From: JALYGJ01 sp036558545
GTDB lineage: Bacteria; Chloroflexota; Limnocylindria; Limnocylindrales; CSP1-4
Reading direction: 5' to 3'
Length of the DNA stretch: 18,911 nucleotides
NCBI GenBank assembly: GCA_036558545.1
Contig: DATBFJ010000116.1
Coordinates: 1-18,911, forward strand
Positions 6,713-14,510 of the stretch are shown in pieces. Numbering within the stretch: position 1 is the first letter of the stretch; the number at the start of each line of letters is the position of its first letter. A program made the translations under genes and the position numbers. The notes under the pieces were generated by a model. The model saw only the letters and a list, made by a program, of their open reading frames with translations, ran no database searches and was not told where the DNA came from.

Positions 6713-6934
6713 ATGAACCCTGACCTGCCGGACGAGATGCTCGATCCCCAGGTGCTCGGCAACGTGTCGGAGCACCTGCTCGACTCCGACACGGCGAACC
6801 AGTGTTCGCTGTGCGGCCGTCCGCTGGGCTATTCGGCGGACGATCAGCCGTTCTGGCCGACCGGGCCAATGTGCGGCGACTGCTACCAGGCACGCCAGAT
6901 GGACGACGAGATCGCCTGGTCCCAAGACCTGTGA
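6713..6934 (+). CDS. 73-aa zinc-ribbon protein
   Basis: A short acidic protein (MNPDLPDEMLDPQVLG start) with two CxxC knuckles, C31-x2-C34 (QCSLCGRPLG) and C54-x2-C57 (GPMCGDCYQAR), separated by 19 residues, which is a plausible single zinc ribbon. The N-terminal third looks helical. ATG at 6713 is 39 bp from the divergent PAS gene, so the two promoters must overlap; longer in-frame extensions would run through the PAS gene and are rejected. The function is not recognised. Zinc ribbons of this size mediate protein or nucleic-acid contacts. It is followed by a 97-bp gap before the flavoenzyme gene. Confidence 0.6.
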   Translation: MNPDLPDEMLDPQVLGNVSEHLLDSDTANQCSLCGRPLGYSADDQPFWPTGPMCGDCYQARQMDDEIAWSQDL

Positions 6935-7031
6935 CCACGGCCGGGTTCGCGTGGCCGACGGGCCGCGTCTCCGAGGCATACGCACGCGACGCGGCGGTCA
7001 GGCAGCGATTCCGGCACACGACCGCTGGGTG

Positions 7032-8210
7032 ATGGACACGAACGACGTCATCGTCGTCGGCCTAGGCGCGATGGGCAGCGCCGCGGCTTACCAGCTCGCC
7101 AAGCGAGGCGCACGCGTCCTGGGTCTCGAGACGTTCACGCCGGCCCACGACCTGGGTTCGTCCGGCGGCCTGACGCGCATCATTCGGCTCGCTTATTTCG
7201 AGCATCCGTCGTACGTGCCGCTGCTCAAGGCGGCCTGGACGCTCTGGTCGGAAATCGAACGCGAGGCTGACGACCACCTGCTCGAACCCACAGGCGGCCT
7301 GTACATCGGCCGGCGTGGCAGCGAGGTGCTCGACGGTTCGCTGCTCAGCGCGCAGAAGCACGGGTTGGAGCATGAGCTGCTCGACGCGGACGAATCTCGC
7401 CGACGCTTTCCGGCGATCCAGGTCGACGATGACATGCAGACGCTGCACGAGCCGCTGGCCGGGCTTCTATTCGCTTCGCGCTGCATATCGGCGCATCTGA
7501 AGCTGGCCGCCCGCTCGGGAGCAGAGCTCCATTTCGAGGAACGCGTGACCGGCTGGAAGTCGGTGCCCGGCGGAGTCCGGGTGACAACGACGCGCGGCTC
7601 CTATCACGCCGACAAGCTGGTCGTCTCAGCCGGCGCGTGGCTGCCCAAGCTGATGCCGGAACTGGGCATCCCGCTCCGGGTGGAACGCAACGCCCTCTTC
7701 TGGTTCGAACCCAAGGCGGATCCCGAGATCTTCGAGAAGGACCGACTGCCGGTGTGGATCATCGAGGTCGACGCCGAGCACGCCTTCTACGGCTTTCCGA
7801 TGCTTCCCGAGCAGGCGGCCAGGGACGGGGTTGCCGCGACGCCGCGGCAAGCGGCGAAGGTCGCCCGCCACCACGGCGGCACAACCGTTGATCCGGATAC
7901 GGTCGATCGCACCGCCAATGACGAAGACGAACGAGTGGTCCGCGCGTACATGCGTCGATACATGCCGCTTGCCGACGGACGGCGCGCGGACTCGAAAGTG
8001 TGCATGTACACGAACACGCCCGACGAGGACTTCGTGCTCGGATTCGACCCGAGCGACGATCGCGTGCTGATCTGTTCGCCCTGCTCCGGACATGGCTTCA
8101 AGTTCTCTGACGTGATCGGTCGGATCTGCGCCGAGCTGGTGCTCGAAGGCACCACCGACTTCGACCTCGACTTCATTTCCCCGTCACGTTTCGCTAATCA
8201 ACCCAACTGA
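7032..8210 (+). CDS. solA: FAD-dependent N-methyl-amino-acid oxidase (sarcosine / N-methyltryptophan oxidase type)
   Basis: A 392-aa flavoprotein of the DAO/MSOX family. DVIVVGLGAMGSAAAYQLAKRG (about 5-26) is the Rossmann FAD-binding loop, LETFTPAHDLGSSGGLTRIIRLAYFEHPSYVPL carries the typical substrate-side arginines, and VSAGAWLPKLMPELGIPLRVER is a conserved mid-protein element. C324 in KVCMYTNTPDEDFVLG matches the cysteine that binds FAD covalently in monomeric sarcosine oxidase and MTOX; CSGHGFKFSDVIG near the end is also diagnostic. The reaction is oxidative demethylation of an N-methyl amino acid, giving formaldehyde and hydrogen peroxide. Substrate choice between sarcosine, N-methyltryptophan and others is not resolved, so the symbol is by family only. 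ATG at 7032 directly follows an in-frame GTG; no good Shine-Dalgarno is visible. It stands alone between unrelated genes. Confidence 0.88.
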   Translation: MDTNDVIVVGLGAMGSAAAYQLAKRGARVLGLETFTPAHDLGSSGGLTRIIRLAYFEHPSYVPLLKAAWTLWSEIEREADDHLLEPTGGLYIGRRGSEVLDGSLLSAQKHGLEHELLDADESRRRFPAIQVDDDMQTLHEPLAGLLFASRCISAHLKLAARSGAELHFEERVTGWKSVPGGVRVTTTRGSYHADKLVVSAGAWLPKLMPELGIPLRVERNALFWFEPKADPEIFEKDRLPVWIIEVDAEHAFYGFPMLPEQAARDGVAATPRQAAKVARHHGGTTVDPDTVDRTANDEDERVVRAYMRRYMPLADGRRADSKVCMYTNTPDEDFVLGFDPSDDRVLICSPCSGHGFKFSDVIGRICAELVLEGTTDFDLDFISPSRFANQPN

Positions 8211-8245
8211 CCAGCAACGACCCGAGATTCACAGGTTCATCGTCC

Positions 8246-8275
8246 TTGACCCGGCGCAAATCAGCCGACTAGCAT
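8246..8275 (+). promoter_or_regulatory. Putative promoter of the subtilase gene
   Basis: TTGACC (8246-8251), an 18-nt spacer and TAGCAT (8270-8275) match the sigma-70 consensus 5/6 and 4/6. The leader would be about 110 nt. It contains a 10-bp palindrome AGTCGCGACT (8286-8295) right at the expected transcription start and a short hairpin CCGTTC-ATC-GAACGG (8309-8323), both possible control sites. Confidence 0.5.
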
Positions 8276-8388
8276 CCGGGCACTTAGTCGCGACTCCCGG
8301 TTACCCAGCCGTTCATCGAACGGTCCGGCGCGACACAGGGGGATATCCGGCCACCCAGAAGGTCGGAGTGAGGAGGAGAGGCGTCCGT

Positions 8389-11300
8389 ATGCGGCGTTTT
8401 CTAGGTGTACTCTCGATGGCCGGACTGGCCGTGGGCCTGCTTGCGCCCCCGGCCTTTGCCGCAGCGCCATCGTTCGGGACACCGTCGAACCCCACGTCAG
8501 GGGTGACGGTCAAGTCCACGTTTGAAGGAGCCAAGTCGGCGAGCGGCCGGTTGGCGCAGAGCGATCCGGCGCTGCTGAAACGAACCGACAGCCAGATCGT
8601 CAGCGTCATGGTCAAGCTCGACCTCGACCCTGTCGCCAGCTATGCCGGCGGTATTGCTGGTCTCGCGGCCACGAGCCCAAGTGCAACGGGCCAATCATTT
8701 GGCGAGAACAAGACGGTCACGTCGGCGTACACCAGCTACGTCCTGGGCCAGACCAACTCGGCCATCAAATCGGCCAAGAAGGTCGTCTCCGGGATCACCG
8801 TCGGTCAGACCTACCTCGTCGCTTATGGCGGTTTCGAGGCACGTCTTCCCGCAAACCAGGCAAAGAACCTGCTCAAGGTTCCTGGCGTCGTGGCGGTCCA
8901 GTCGGACGCGGTGGTTCATCCTGACGCGCTCGACTCGGCCAATTTCGTGGGGGCGACCCAGGTTTGGCCCAGCCTCGGCGGCGACAAGAAGGCCGGCCAG
9001 GGCGTCAAGTTTGCCGATCTCGACACAGGCATCTGGCCAGAGAACCCGATGCTCGCCGACAACGCCGGCCTGCCCGCTCCGAGCGGCCCAGCGCTGCCGT
9101 GCAACTTCGGCACTTCCGGCCAGCCGAACGACGCGGCCTTCAGCTGCAATCACAAGCTCATTGGCGCCTACGCGTTCGTCGATACGAACCTGGCCGTCAA
9201 CGGCGCTCCGCCGCCAGGCTATTTCTGTAACAACGCCGGCACTGCGTGCTCAGCTCGCGACGGCGAAGGCCACGGCACGCACACGGCGACCACCGCCGCA
9301 GGCGACGTGGTCCAGCATGCCGTTCTCGAGGGCGTCGATCGAGGCCCTGCAAGCGGCATCGCGCCAGGCGCCGAAGTGATCATGTATCGCGTCTGCATCC
9401 AGGATTCGTGCTATCAGTCCGACTCTGTCGCGGCTGTTCAGCAGGCGATCATCGACGGTGCCGACGTCATCAACTTCTCGATTGGCGGAAGCGCGAATGC
9501 GTATTCCGATCCTGTCGAGCTCGCCTTCCTCGATGCGTTTTCCGCGGGCATCGCGGTCAATGCTTCGGCGGGCAACAGCGGCCCCGGCGCGGCAACGGCC
9601 GAGCACGGTGGCCCATGGGAGACGACCGTTGGAGCGTCAACGCTCAATCGCTCGTTCAACTCGACTCTCCACCTGACAGCCAACGGTGGCGCCACTCTCA
9701 ATTTGACGGGCGTCACGATCACGTCGGGCATCACCAGCCCAACCCCGGTCATCCTTGCCAGCGATGCGCCGTACAGTGCCGCTCTTTGCGACTCGGCACC
9801 TTCGAGCGGCAGCCTCTTCTCGGGCAAGATCGTTGTCTGCGAGCGCGGTAACAACGGCCGCATCGACAAGGGCCACAACGCCTACCTGGGCGGGGCGGCC
9901 GGGTTCATCCTGTACAACCAGTCGGCAGCTGTGACGGACCTCGAGTCCGACAACCACTTCCTGCCCGCTATCCAGGTCCAGTACGCCGGCAACGCGGTTG
10001 CCAACTTCGTTGCCAATCACACCAACGTGAAGGCAACGTGGGCGGCTGGCAGTGCCCAGTCGGCGCAGGGCGACGTCATGGCGTCGTTCTCGTCGAGGGG
10101 TCCCGCCGGAGGCTTCATCAAGCCTGACGTAACGGCACCAGGCGTTCAGATCCTGGCCGGCAACACGCCATTCCCCGCCTCGGTGGACGGTGGCAAGCCA
10201 GGCGAGAACTACCAGGCAATCGCAGGCACCTCGATGTCGAGCCCGCATGCCTCAGGCGTCTCACTCCTGCTCAAGGCGGCCCATCCATCGTGGACCCCGG
10301 GCCAGATCAAGTCGGCGCTCATGACCTCGTCGGTCCAGAGCGTCGTCAAGGAAAACGGCTCGACCAAGGCCGATCCGTTCGACCGTGGCGCAGGTTCGAT
10401 CCGAGCCAATCGCGCCATCAAGCCGACAGTCACCTTCGAAGTTCAGCCCGAAGACTTCTATCAGGCTGGAACCGACGAGCTGCACTGGGTCGACCTGAAC
10501 CTGCCGAGCATCGACGCTGACGACATGGACGGCGTCGTGACCACGACCCGCACGGCCGAGAACGTGACGAACAAGAGTCAGACTCTTGTCATCTCGACGT
10601 CGGGCGGCGGCGGCGCGATCAGCGTCACGCCGACCAAGCTGGTCATTCCAGCCGGTCAAAGCGGAACCTTCACCGTTCGCATCGATGCCAGCGGCCTGGA
10701 TGACGGCCAGTACTTTGGCCAGATCACCCTGGATCCCAAGGCATCGGGCGCGACCAACGCAGTGCTGCCGGTTGCCTTCAACAAGCAGGCGAGCAGCAAT
10801 GTCTCGTTCTCCAACGAGTGCGATTCGACAACGATCGCGAAGGGTGACTCGACCTCTTGCGAGGCAGTCGCCACGAACTACACCCCTGAAAAGGCAACCG
10901 TGACGATGCGTGTTGCCCCTCAGAACGGCAACATCCAGGTCCAGAACTATTCACCGGCAACGCGCTACAACGGCACCGGCTGGATTGCTACAGCCACGCT
11001 CGATCCCGCGCTGCCGCCACCGGTCCTGAGCCTGGACAATCCTGCTGACGATGGGTTCTTCGACCTGTCGCCATATCTCGCGCCGCTGACGAGCAACTTC
11101 GCCAGTGGTGACGAAAGCATCCTCAACCTCGGGCTGACCTACGCGGTTCGCTACGGCGACCGTACGTATTCGACGATCGGCGCGGTCACCGATGGGTATG
11201 TGGTCGTCGGCGGAGGCGACTCCGGCGACGTCAATTACATCCCGCAGGACATGCCCGACTCGGTCAGTCCGAACAACGTGATTGCTCCGTACTGGACCGA

Positions 11301-11793
11301 TCTCAACTTCGAAGAGGGCGGCGACTTCTACGTTGGCCTCTTCGACTGCATCTCGTCTGGTGACCATTGTGCCTACGAGTTCGAGTGGAAGGATGTTCCG
11401 ATCTACGGAACGACCGACACCCGTTCCTTCGCGGTGTGGATGTACACCGACGACTTCCTGACCTCAGTCGCCTATCCGTTCGACAACAACGAGATGGCCT
11501 ACGACACGGGCAGTGCGGTCGCCGGTGACGCAGGCACTCCGTTGAACGTTGGTGCTGAGGACGCGCTCGGTCTTACCGCTGCGCAGCTCGGTGTCGACAA
11601 CACCGGCACGACCGCTCCAGACGCCGACGGCTACTACGTAGTCACCGGCACGTCGGCGGCGGGTGGTTCGTTGACCATCGATTACGACGTCTACGGCGCG
11701 CACAAGGGCAAGAGCAACCTTCGCGCACTGTTGGACTCCAACGTGACGGTGGGAACGGCCAAGCACCTGACGACCATCCACGTAACGCCATAG
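8389..11793 (+). CDS. Secreted subtilisin-like serine protease (S8) with PA domain and long C-terminal extension
   Basis: A 1134-aa exoprotease. The start is ATG 8389, 7 nt after AGGAGGAGAGG (8371-8381); an upstream GTG at 8368 is rejected because it would put this site inside the gene. A signal peptide covers residues 1-24 (MRRFLGVLSMAGLAVG..., cleavage after AFA). An I9-type propeptide spans about 67-178. The S8 domain (about 200-680) has the full triad: D212 in FADLDTGIWPE, H295 in GEGHGTHTA and S615 in AGTSMSSPHASG, with oxyanion N396 in ASAGNSGPG. A PA domain (about 427-557; GKIVVCERGNNGRIDKG) is inserted between His and Ser, as in cucumisin-like and many actinobacterial subtilases. A fibronectin-III-like region (about 681-800) follows. 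The last 330 residues are unassigned and contain a GGGDSGDVNYIP...NNVIAPYWTDL segment. Likely role: extracellular protein degradation. Confidence 0.93.
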   Translation: MRRFLGVLSMAGLAVGLLAPPAFAAAPSFGTPSNPTSGVTVKSTFEGAKSASGRLAQSDPALLKRTDSQIVSVMVKLDLDPVASYAGGIAGLAATSPSATGQSFGENKTVTSAYTSYVLGQTNSAIKSAKKVVSGITVGQTYLVAYGGFEARLPANQAKNLLKVPGVVAVQSDAVVHPDALDSANFVGATQVWPSLGGDKKAGQGVKFADLDTGIWPENPMLADNAGLPAPSGPALPCNFGTSGQPNDAAFSCNHKLIGAYAFVDTNLAVNGAPPPGYFCNNAGTACSARDGEGHGTHTATTAAGDVVQHAVLEGVDRGPASGIAPGAEVIMYRVCIQDSCYQSDSVAAVQQAIIDGADVINFSIGGSANAYSDPVELAFLDAFSAGIAVNASAGNSGPGAATAEHGGPWETTVGASTLNRSFNSTLHLTANGGATLNLTGVTITSGITSPTPVILASDAPYSAALCDSAPSSGSLFSGKIVVCERGNNGRIDKGHNAYLGGAAGFILYNQSAAVTDLESDNHFLPAIQVQYAGNAVANFVANHTNVKATWAAGSAQSAQGDVMASFSSRGPAGGFIKPDVTAPGVQILAGNTPFPASVDGGKPGENYQAIAGTSMSSPHASGVSLLLKAAHPSWTPGQIKSALMTSSVQSVVKENGSTKADPFDRGAGSIRANRAIKPTVTFEVQPEDFYQAGTDELHWVDLNLPSIDADDMDGVVTTTRTAENVTNKSQTLVISTSGGGGAISVTPTKLVIPAGQSGTFTVRIDASGLDDGQYFGQITLDPKASGATNAVLPVAFNKQASSNVSFSNECDSTTIAKGDSTSCEAVATNYTPEKATVTMRVAPQNGNIQVQNYSPATRYNGTGWIATATLDPALPPPVLSLDNPADDGFFDLSPYLAPLTSNFASGDESILNLGLTYAVRYGDRTYSTIGAVTDGYVVVGGGDSGDVNYIPQDMPDSVSPNNVIAPYWTDLNFEEGGDFYVGLFDCISSGDHCAYEFEWKDVPIYGTTDTRSFAVWMYTDDFLTSVAYPFDNNEMAYDTGSAVAGDAGTPLNVGAEDALGLTAAQLGVDNTGTTAPDADGYYVVTGTSAAGGSLTIDYDVYGAHKGKSNLRALLDSNVTVGTAKHLTTIHVTP

Positions 11794-11811
11794 CCCGTCA
11801 TCTGACGGATC

Positions 11812-11845
11812 ACGAAGGCCCCGGGCGCAAGCCCGGGGCCTTCGT
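11812..11845. terminator. Strong bidirectional terminator hairpin
   Basis: ACGAAGGCCCCGGGC (11812-11826), tetraloop GCAA and the exact complement (11831-11845) make a perfect 15-bp stem, 18 nt after the subtilase stop and 9 bp before the stop of the convergent DapA-family gene. The 3' side (plus strand) has only ATTTC and the other direction GTGATCC, so the stem rather than a T-tract must do the work. It serves both genes. Confidence 0.8.
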
Positions 11846-11854
11846 ATTTCCGGA

Positions 11855-12778
11855 CTAGCTGCGGACGATGGGGTCCTCGATGCGTGCCAGCACATCGTCG
11901 AGGTCGCGGATCGTCTGCTCATCCAGCAACGGCCCCGGGGCACGGAGCTTGTCGGAGCGGATCGCCCCGCGCTTCATGTAGATGCGCTTGCGGATAGGCA
12001 GGTTGAGCAACTGCTGGTTCTCGAAGCGAATGAGCGGCATCCAGCGATGGAAGCGTTCGACGGCTGCATCCTCGCTGCCGGCACGCCAGTCGCGCATGAT
12101 CGCGACGAGCACCTCCGGGTAGCCAAAGCCGGTCATGGTCCCGACGGCTCCACGCCGAAGCTCCTCGACAAGCATCTCGCCGCCCAGCCCGCCCAGGACT
12201 CTCAGGTCCGGATTTGCCGCGAGTAATCGGCCGACCTTCGGCGCGCTTGGCTCCTCTTCCACTTTGACGACTGTCAAATTAGGTGCCTCGGCCGCCATGC
12301 GCGCGATCAAATCGGCGCTCATCCATACGCCCAGCGTGGGCAGGTCCTGGATAACGACAGGCAGCTCCGGCACTGCCTCCGCGACGCGGAAGTAGTGGCG
12401 CCGGACGGCGTCGTCGTTGGGACGCGTCAACGGCGGCGCCGAGAGCATCACCGAATGAGCCCCCACGGCGCGCGCCTCGCGCGCGAAAACCACCGCGTTG
12501 TGGCCTGATGGTGCGCTGACGGTCACGCACACCGGCACTCTTCCATCCGCTCGCTTGATAACCGCGTTGGTGATTGCCGACCGCTCGGAGTCGGTGACCT
12601 TGGCTCCCTCTCCAAGGACGCCGAGGATGGTCATCCCATCGACGCCCGCGGCGACTACAAAGTCGGTAAGCGTGTCCAACGATTCGTGGTCGATCTCTTC
12701 GTCATCGTGGAAGGGCGTCGGCACGATGTTCCATACGCCCTGAAGTTGACCAGTCCGGCGCGCCAGCTCGTCTGTCAC
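11855..12778 (-). CDS. Divergent dihydrodipicolinate synthase (DapA)/NAL-family protein
   Basis: A 307-aa TIM-barrel lyase-family protein from a GTG at 12778; the only longer option in frame is a TTG at 12811. Family marks: GVWNIVPTPFHDDEEIDHESL at the N-terminus, GVLGEGAKVTDSER (family consensus G(T)TGE...L...E), and VVKVEEEP with K172 as the Schiff-base lysine. The residues that define true DHDPS are absent: the Thr-Thr of GTTGE is Val-Leu, and the YN of YNVP is Q144-D145. It is therefore unlikely to make dihydrodipicolinate; a related pyruvate-aldolase, dehydratase or deaminase activity is more likely. Its start lies 4 nt after the proline dehydrogenase stop, so the two are co-translated. 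This family includes the deaminase of hydroxyproline catabolism, which makes a proline/hydroxyproline pathway role possible but unproven. Confidence 0.82.
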   Translation of the reverse strand: MTDELARRTGQLQGVWNIVPTPFHDDEEIDHESLDTLTDFVVAAGVDGMTILGVLGEGAKVTDSERSAITNAVIKRADGRVPVCVTVSAPSGHNAVVFAREARAVGAHSVMLSAPPLTRPNDDAVRRHYFRVAEAVPELPVVIQDLPTLGVWMSADLIARMAAEAPNLTVVKVEEEPSAPKVGRLLAANPDLRVLGGLGGEMLVEELRRGAVGTMTGFGYPEVLVAIMRDWRAGSEDAAVERFHRWMPLIRFENQQLLNLPIRKRIYMKRGAIRSDKLRAPGPLLDEQTIRDLDDVLARIEDPIVRS

Positions 12779-12782
12779 TCGT

Positions 12783-13709
12783 TCACCAGGGCAGCATCTG
12801 GCGCGCCGCAAAGACGACGTTCGCAGGCCGCTCCGCGAGACGGCGCATGTACCACGGATACCAGTAGTCGCCGTAGGCGATCAGTACTCGCACGGTGAAG
12901 CCGTCCTTCTTGAGCTTGCGCTGTTGATCGGCCCTGATGCCGTAGAGCATCTCGACGTCGAACGCATCGCGGGACAACCCGATCGACTGGGCGTGGTCGG
13001 CCACCTGCCGGATCAGTCGGACGTCATGCGTTCCCATGCCCAGGAAGAGCGGGTGCCCGGCCTTGAGCTGACCGAGCATGGAAACGCACAGGGCAAGGTA
13101 GTTCTGGTCGACCTCGCGGCCCTTCGTGTAGGCGATGTCCTTCGACTCGGCGTATGCGCCCTTGACCAGGCGGACACGCGGCTCCAGCGGGAGCAGCCTC
13201 TCGATGTCCGTGTAGGTTCGCTTGAGATACGCCTGAAGACAGATCCCGACGTTTGGATGAGCGGCTTTCAGGCGCTCGTATTCCGCGATCGTCGGTTCCG
13301 TGTAGTCAGAGCCCTCCATGTCGATCCACACCGTCCGGTTGCCATTCAGCATCGCGACCTGGGCGAGGCGATCCATGTGCGCCTGCATCGCCGCCAGGCT
13401 CACGTCCATGCCCAGCTGTGTCGGCTTGACACTGACCTCGCCCTCGAGTCCCCGTTTGTTGAACTCCTCGATGAGCCACTCGTAGTGCCTCGCGACGTCG
13501 TCGTACTGTTCGGGCTTGGTGACGTTCTCTCCGAGGCGCGTCAGGAGAACCGGGAAGCCGTCCGATTTGAACTTCTCAGCCGCCTGGAGCGCGTCGTCCA
13601 CCTGTTCACCGGGCATGAACCTGCGCACCGCGCGACGGGCGATCCACAGGCGCGGGATGTTGCGTCGCATCCACGAATTGCTCGCCATCCACAGCAGAAC
13701 GCGTCTCAT
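12783..13709 (-). CDS. Monofunctional proline dehydrogenase
   Basis: A 308-aa FAD enzyme of the PRODH family (TIM barrel) that oxidises L-proline to pyrroline-5-carboxylate and passes electrons to the membrane quinone pool. Characteristic elements in order: VSVKPTQLG, WIDMEGSDYTE, ICLQAYLKRTYTD, RLVKGAYAESKD, LFLGMGTHDVRLI, FDVEMLYGIRAD and the C-terminal IAYGDYWYPWYMRRLAERPANV, which carries the substrate-binding Arg pair (RRLAER). The length matches the short bacterial monofunctional type; no P5C dehydrogenase domain is fused and none is nearby, so the second step of proline breakdown must be encoded elsewhere. ATG at 13709 is 18 bp from the divergent SDR gene, and a -10-like TAACGT precedes it by 8 nt with no Shine-Dalgarno, consistent with leaderless expression. 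Confidence 0.92.
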   Translation of the reverse strand: MRRVLLWMASNSWMRRNIPRLWIARRAVRRFMPGEQVDDALQAAEKFKSDGFPVLLTRLGENVTKPEQYDDVARHYEWLIEEFNKRGLEGEVSVKPTQLGMDVSLAAMQAHMDRLAQVAMLNGNRTVWIDMEGSDYTEPTIAEYERLKAAHPNVGICLQAYLKRTYTDIERLLPLEPRVRLVKGAYAESKDIAYTKGREVDQNYLALCVSMLGQLKAGHPLFLGMGTHDVRLIRQVADHAQSIGLSRDAFDVEMLYGIRADQQRKLKKDGFTVRVLIAYGDYWYPWYMRRLAERPANVVFAARQMLPW

Positions 13710-13715
13710 GTGGCC

Positions 13716-13723
13716 TAACGTTA
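13716..13723. promoter_or_regulatory. Palindromic TAACGTTA, possible shared -10 for divergent leaderless genes
   Basis: The 18-bp gap between two divergent start codons (13709 minus, 13728 plus) contains the palindrome TAACGTTA. Each strand reads TAACGT, a TANNNT-type -10, ending 6 nt before the plus start and 8 nt before the minus start. There is no space for a leader or Shine-Dalgarno on either side. Use as promoter is inferred from geometry. Confidence 0.4.
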
Positions 13724-13727
13724 TCCG

Positions 13728-14510
13728 GTGGAACTTGGCTTGAGTGGCGCACGGGCGCTGGTAACCGGGGGATCGGCAGGGCTGGGGGCCGCGGTGGCGC
13801 GCGCGCTCGCGGCCGATGGTGCGAAGGTCGCCGTTGCCGCGCGCGCGTCCGAACGCCTGAACGCGGTCGCGACCGACATCGGCGGCATCGCGGTCGGAGT
13901 CGATCTGTCTGAACCCGACGGTCCAGTCGAGGCCGTCAAGCGGGCAGTCGACGAGCTGGGAGGCCTGGACGCACTGCTCGTCAACATGGGTGGGCCACCG
14001 CCGGGAACGTTCGACGAAGTCAGCGACGAGTCGTGGCGCAAGGCATTGGACATGACGCTCTGGTCGACGATCCGAGTGTTGCGCGAGTCGCTGCCCCAGC
14101 TGCGCGAGTCACGGTTGGGCGATGCCGCGGCGGGATCGGTGTGCGTGATCCTTTCTTCGTCAGTGCGTGAGCCGATCCCGGCCCTGACCACCTCGAACTT
14201 TCTCCGCCCCGGACTCGTGGGATTGATCAAATCCCTCGTGCCCGAAATCGCGCCCGTCCGGATCAACGGCATTGCGCCCGGCCGCGTGGCCACGGACCGC
14301 ATCGCGTCACTCGACGCTGGCCGTGCCAAGAACGCCGGCACGACCGTCGAGCAGGTCCAGCAGCAGACAATCGCGCGCATTCCCCTGGGCCGCTATGGAG
14401 AGCCGGAGGAAGTCGGCCGCGTCGCTGCCTTCCTGCTCTCGCCGGCAGCGTCGTACGTCACTGGCGCGATCGTGCCCGTCGACGGCGGCATGATCCGCGC
14501 GATCCCATGA
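13728..14510 (+). CDS. SDR-family oxidoreductase with non-canonical active site
   Basis: A 260-aa Rossmann-fold protein from a GTG start. TGGSAGLG (13-20) is the dinucleotide-binding loop, an Arg after the second strand (VAVAARASERL) suggests NADP(H), and LVNMGGPPPG stands where NNAG is normally found. ILSSSVREPI supplies the catalytic-Ser strand (143-145). The usual YxxxK is missing: the aligned stretch reads S156-N-F-L-R160 in PALTTSNFLRPGLVGLIKSL. INGIAPGRVATDR and the C-terminal VTGAIVPVDGGM are ordinary SDR features. The P-x-L-x-x-SN-x-x-R pattern looks like a coherent SDR subgroup rather than random decay, so a different proton-relay residue or a non-reductase role is possible. The stop overlaps the OsmC-like gene start (ATGA, 14507-14510). 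Confidence 0.88.
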   Translation: MELGLSGARALVTGGSAGLGAAVARALAADGAKVAVAARASERLNAVATDIGGIAVGVDLSEPDGPVEAVKRAVDELGGLDALLVNMGGPPPGTFDEVSDESWRKALDMTLWSTIRVLRESLPQLRESRLGDAAAGSVCVILSSSVREPIPALTTSNFLRPGLVGLIKSLVPEIAPVRINGIAPGRVATDRIASLDAGRAKNAGTTVEQVQQQTIARIPLGRYGEPEEVGRVAAFLLSPAASYVTGAIVPVDGGMIRAIP

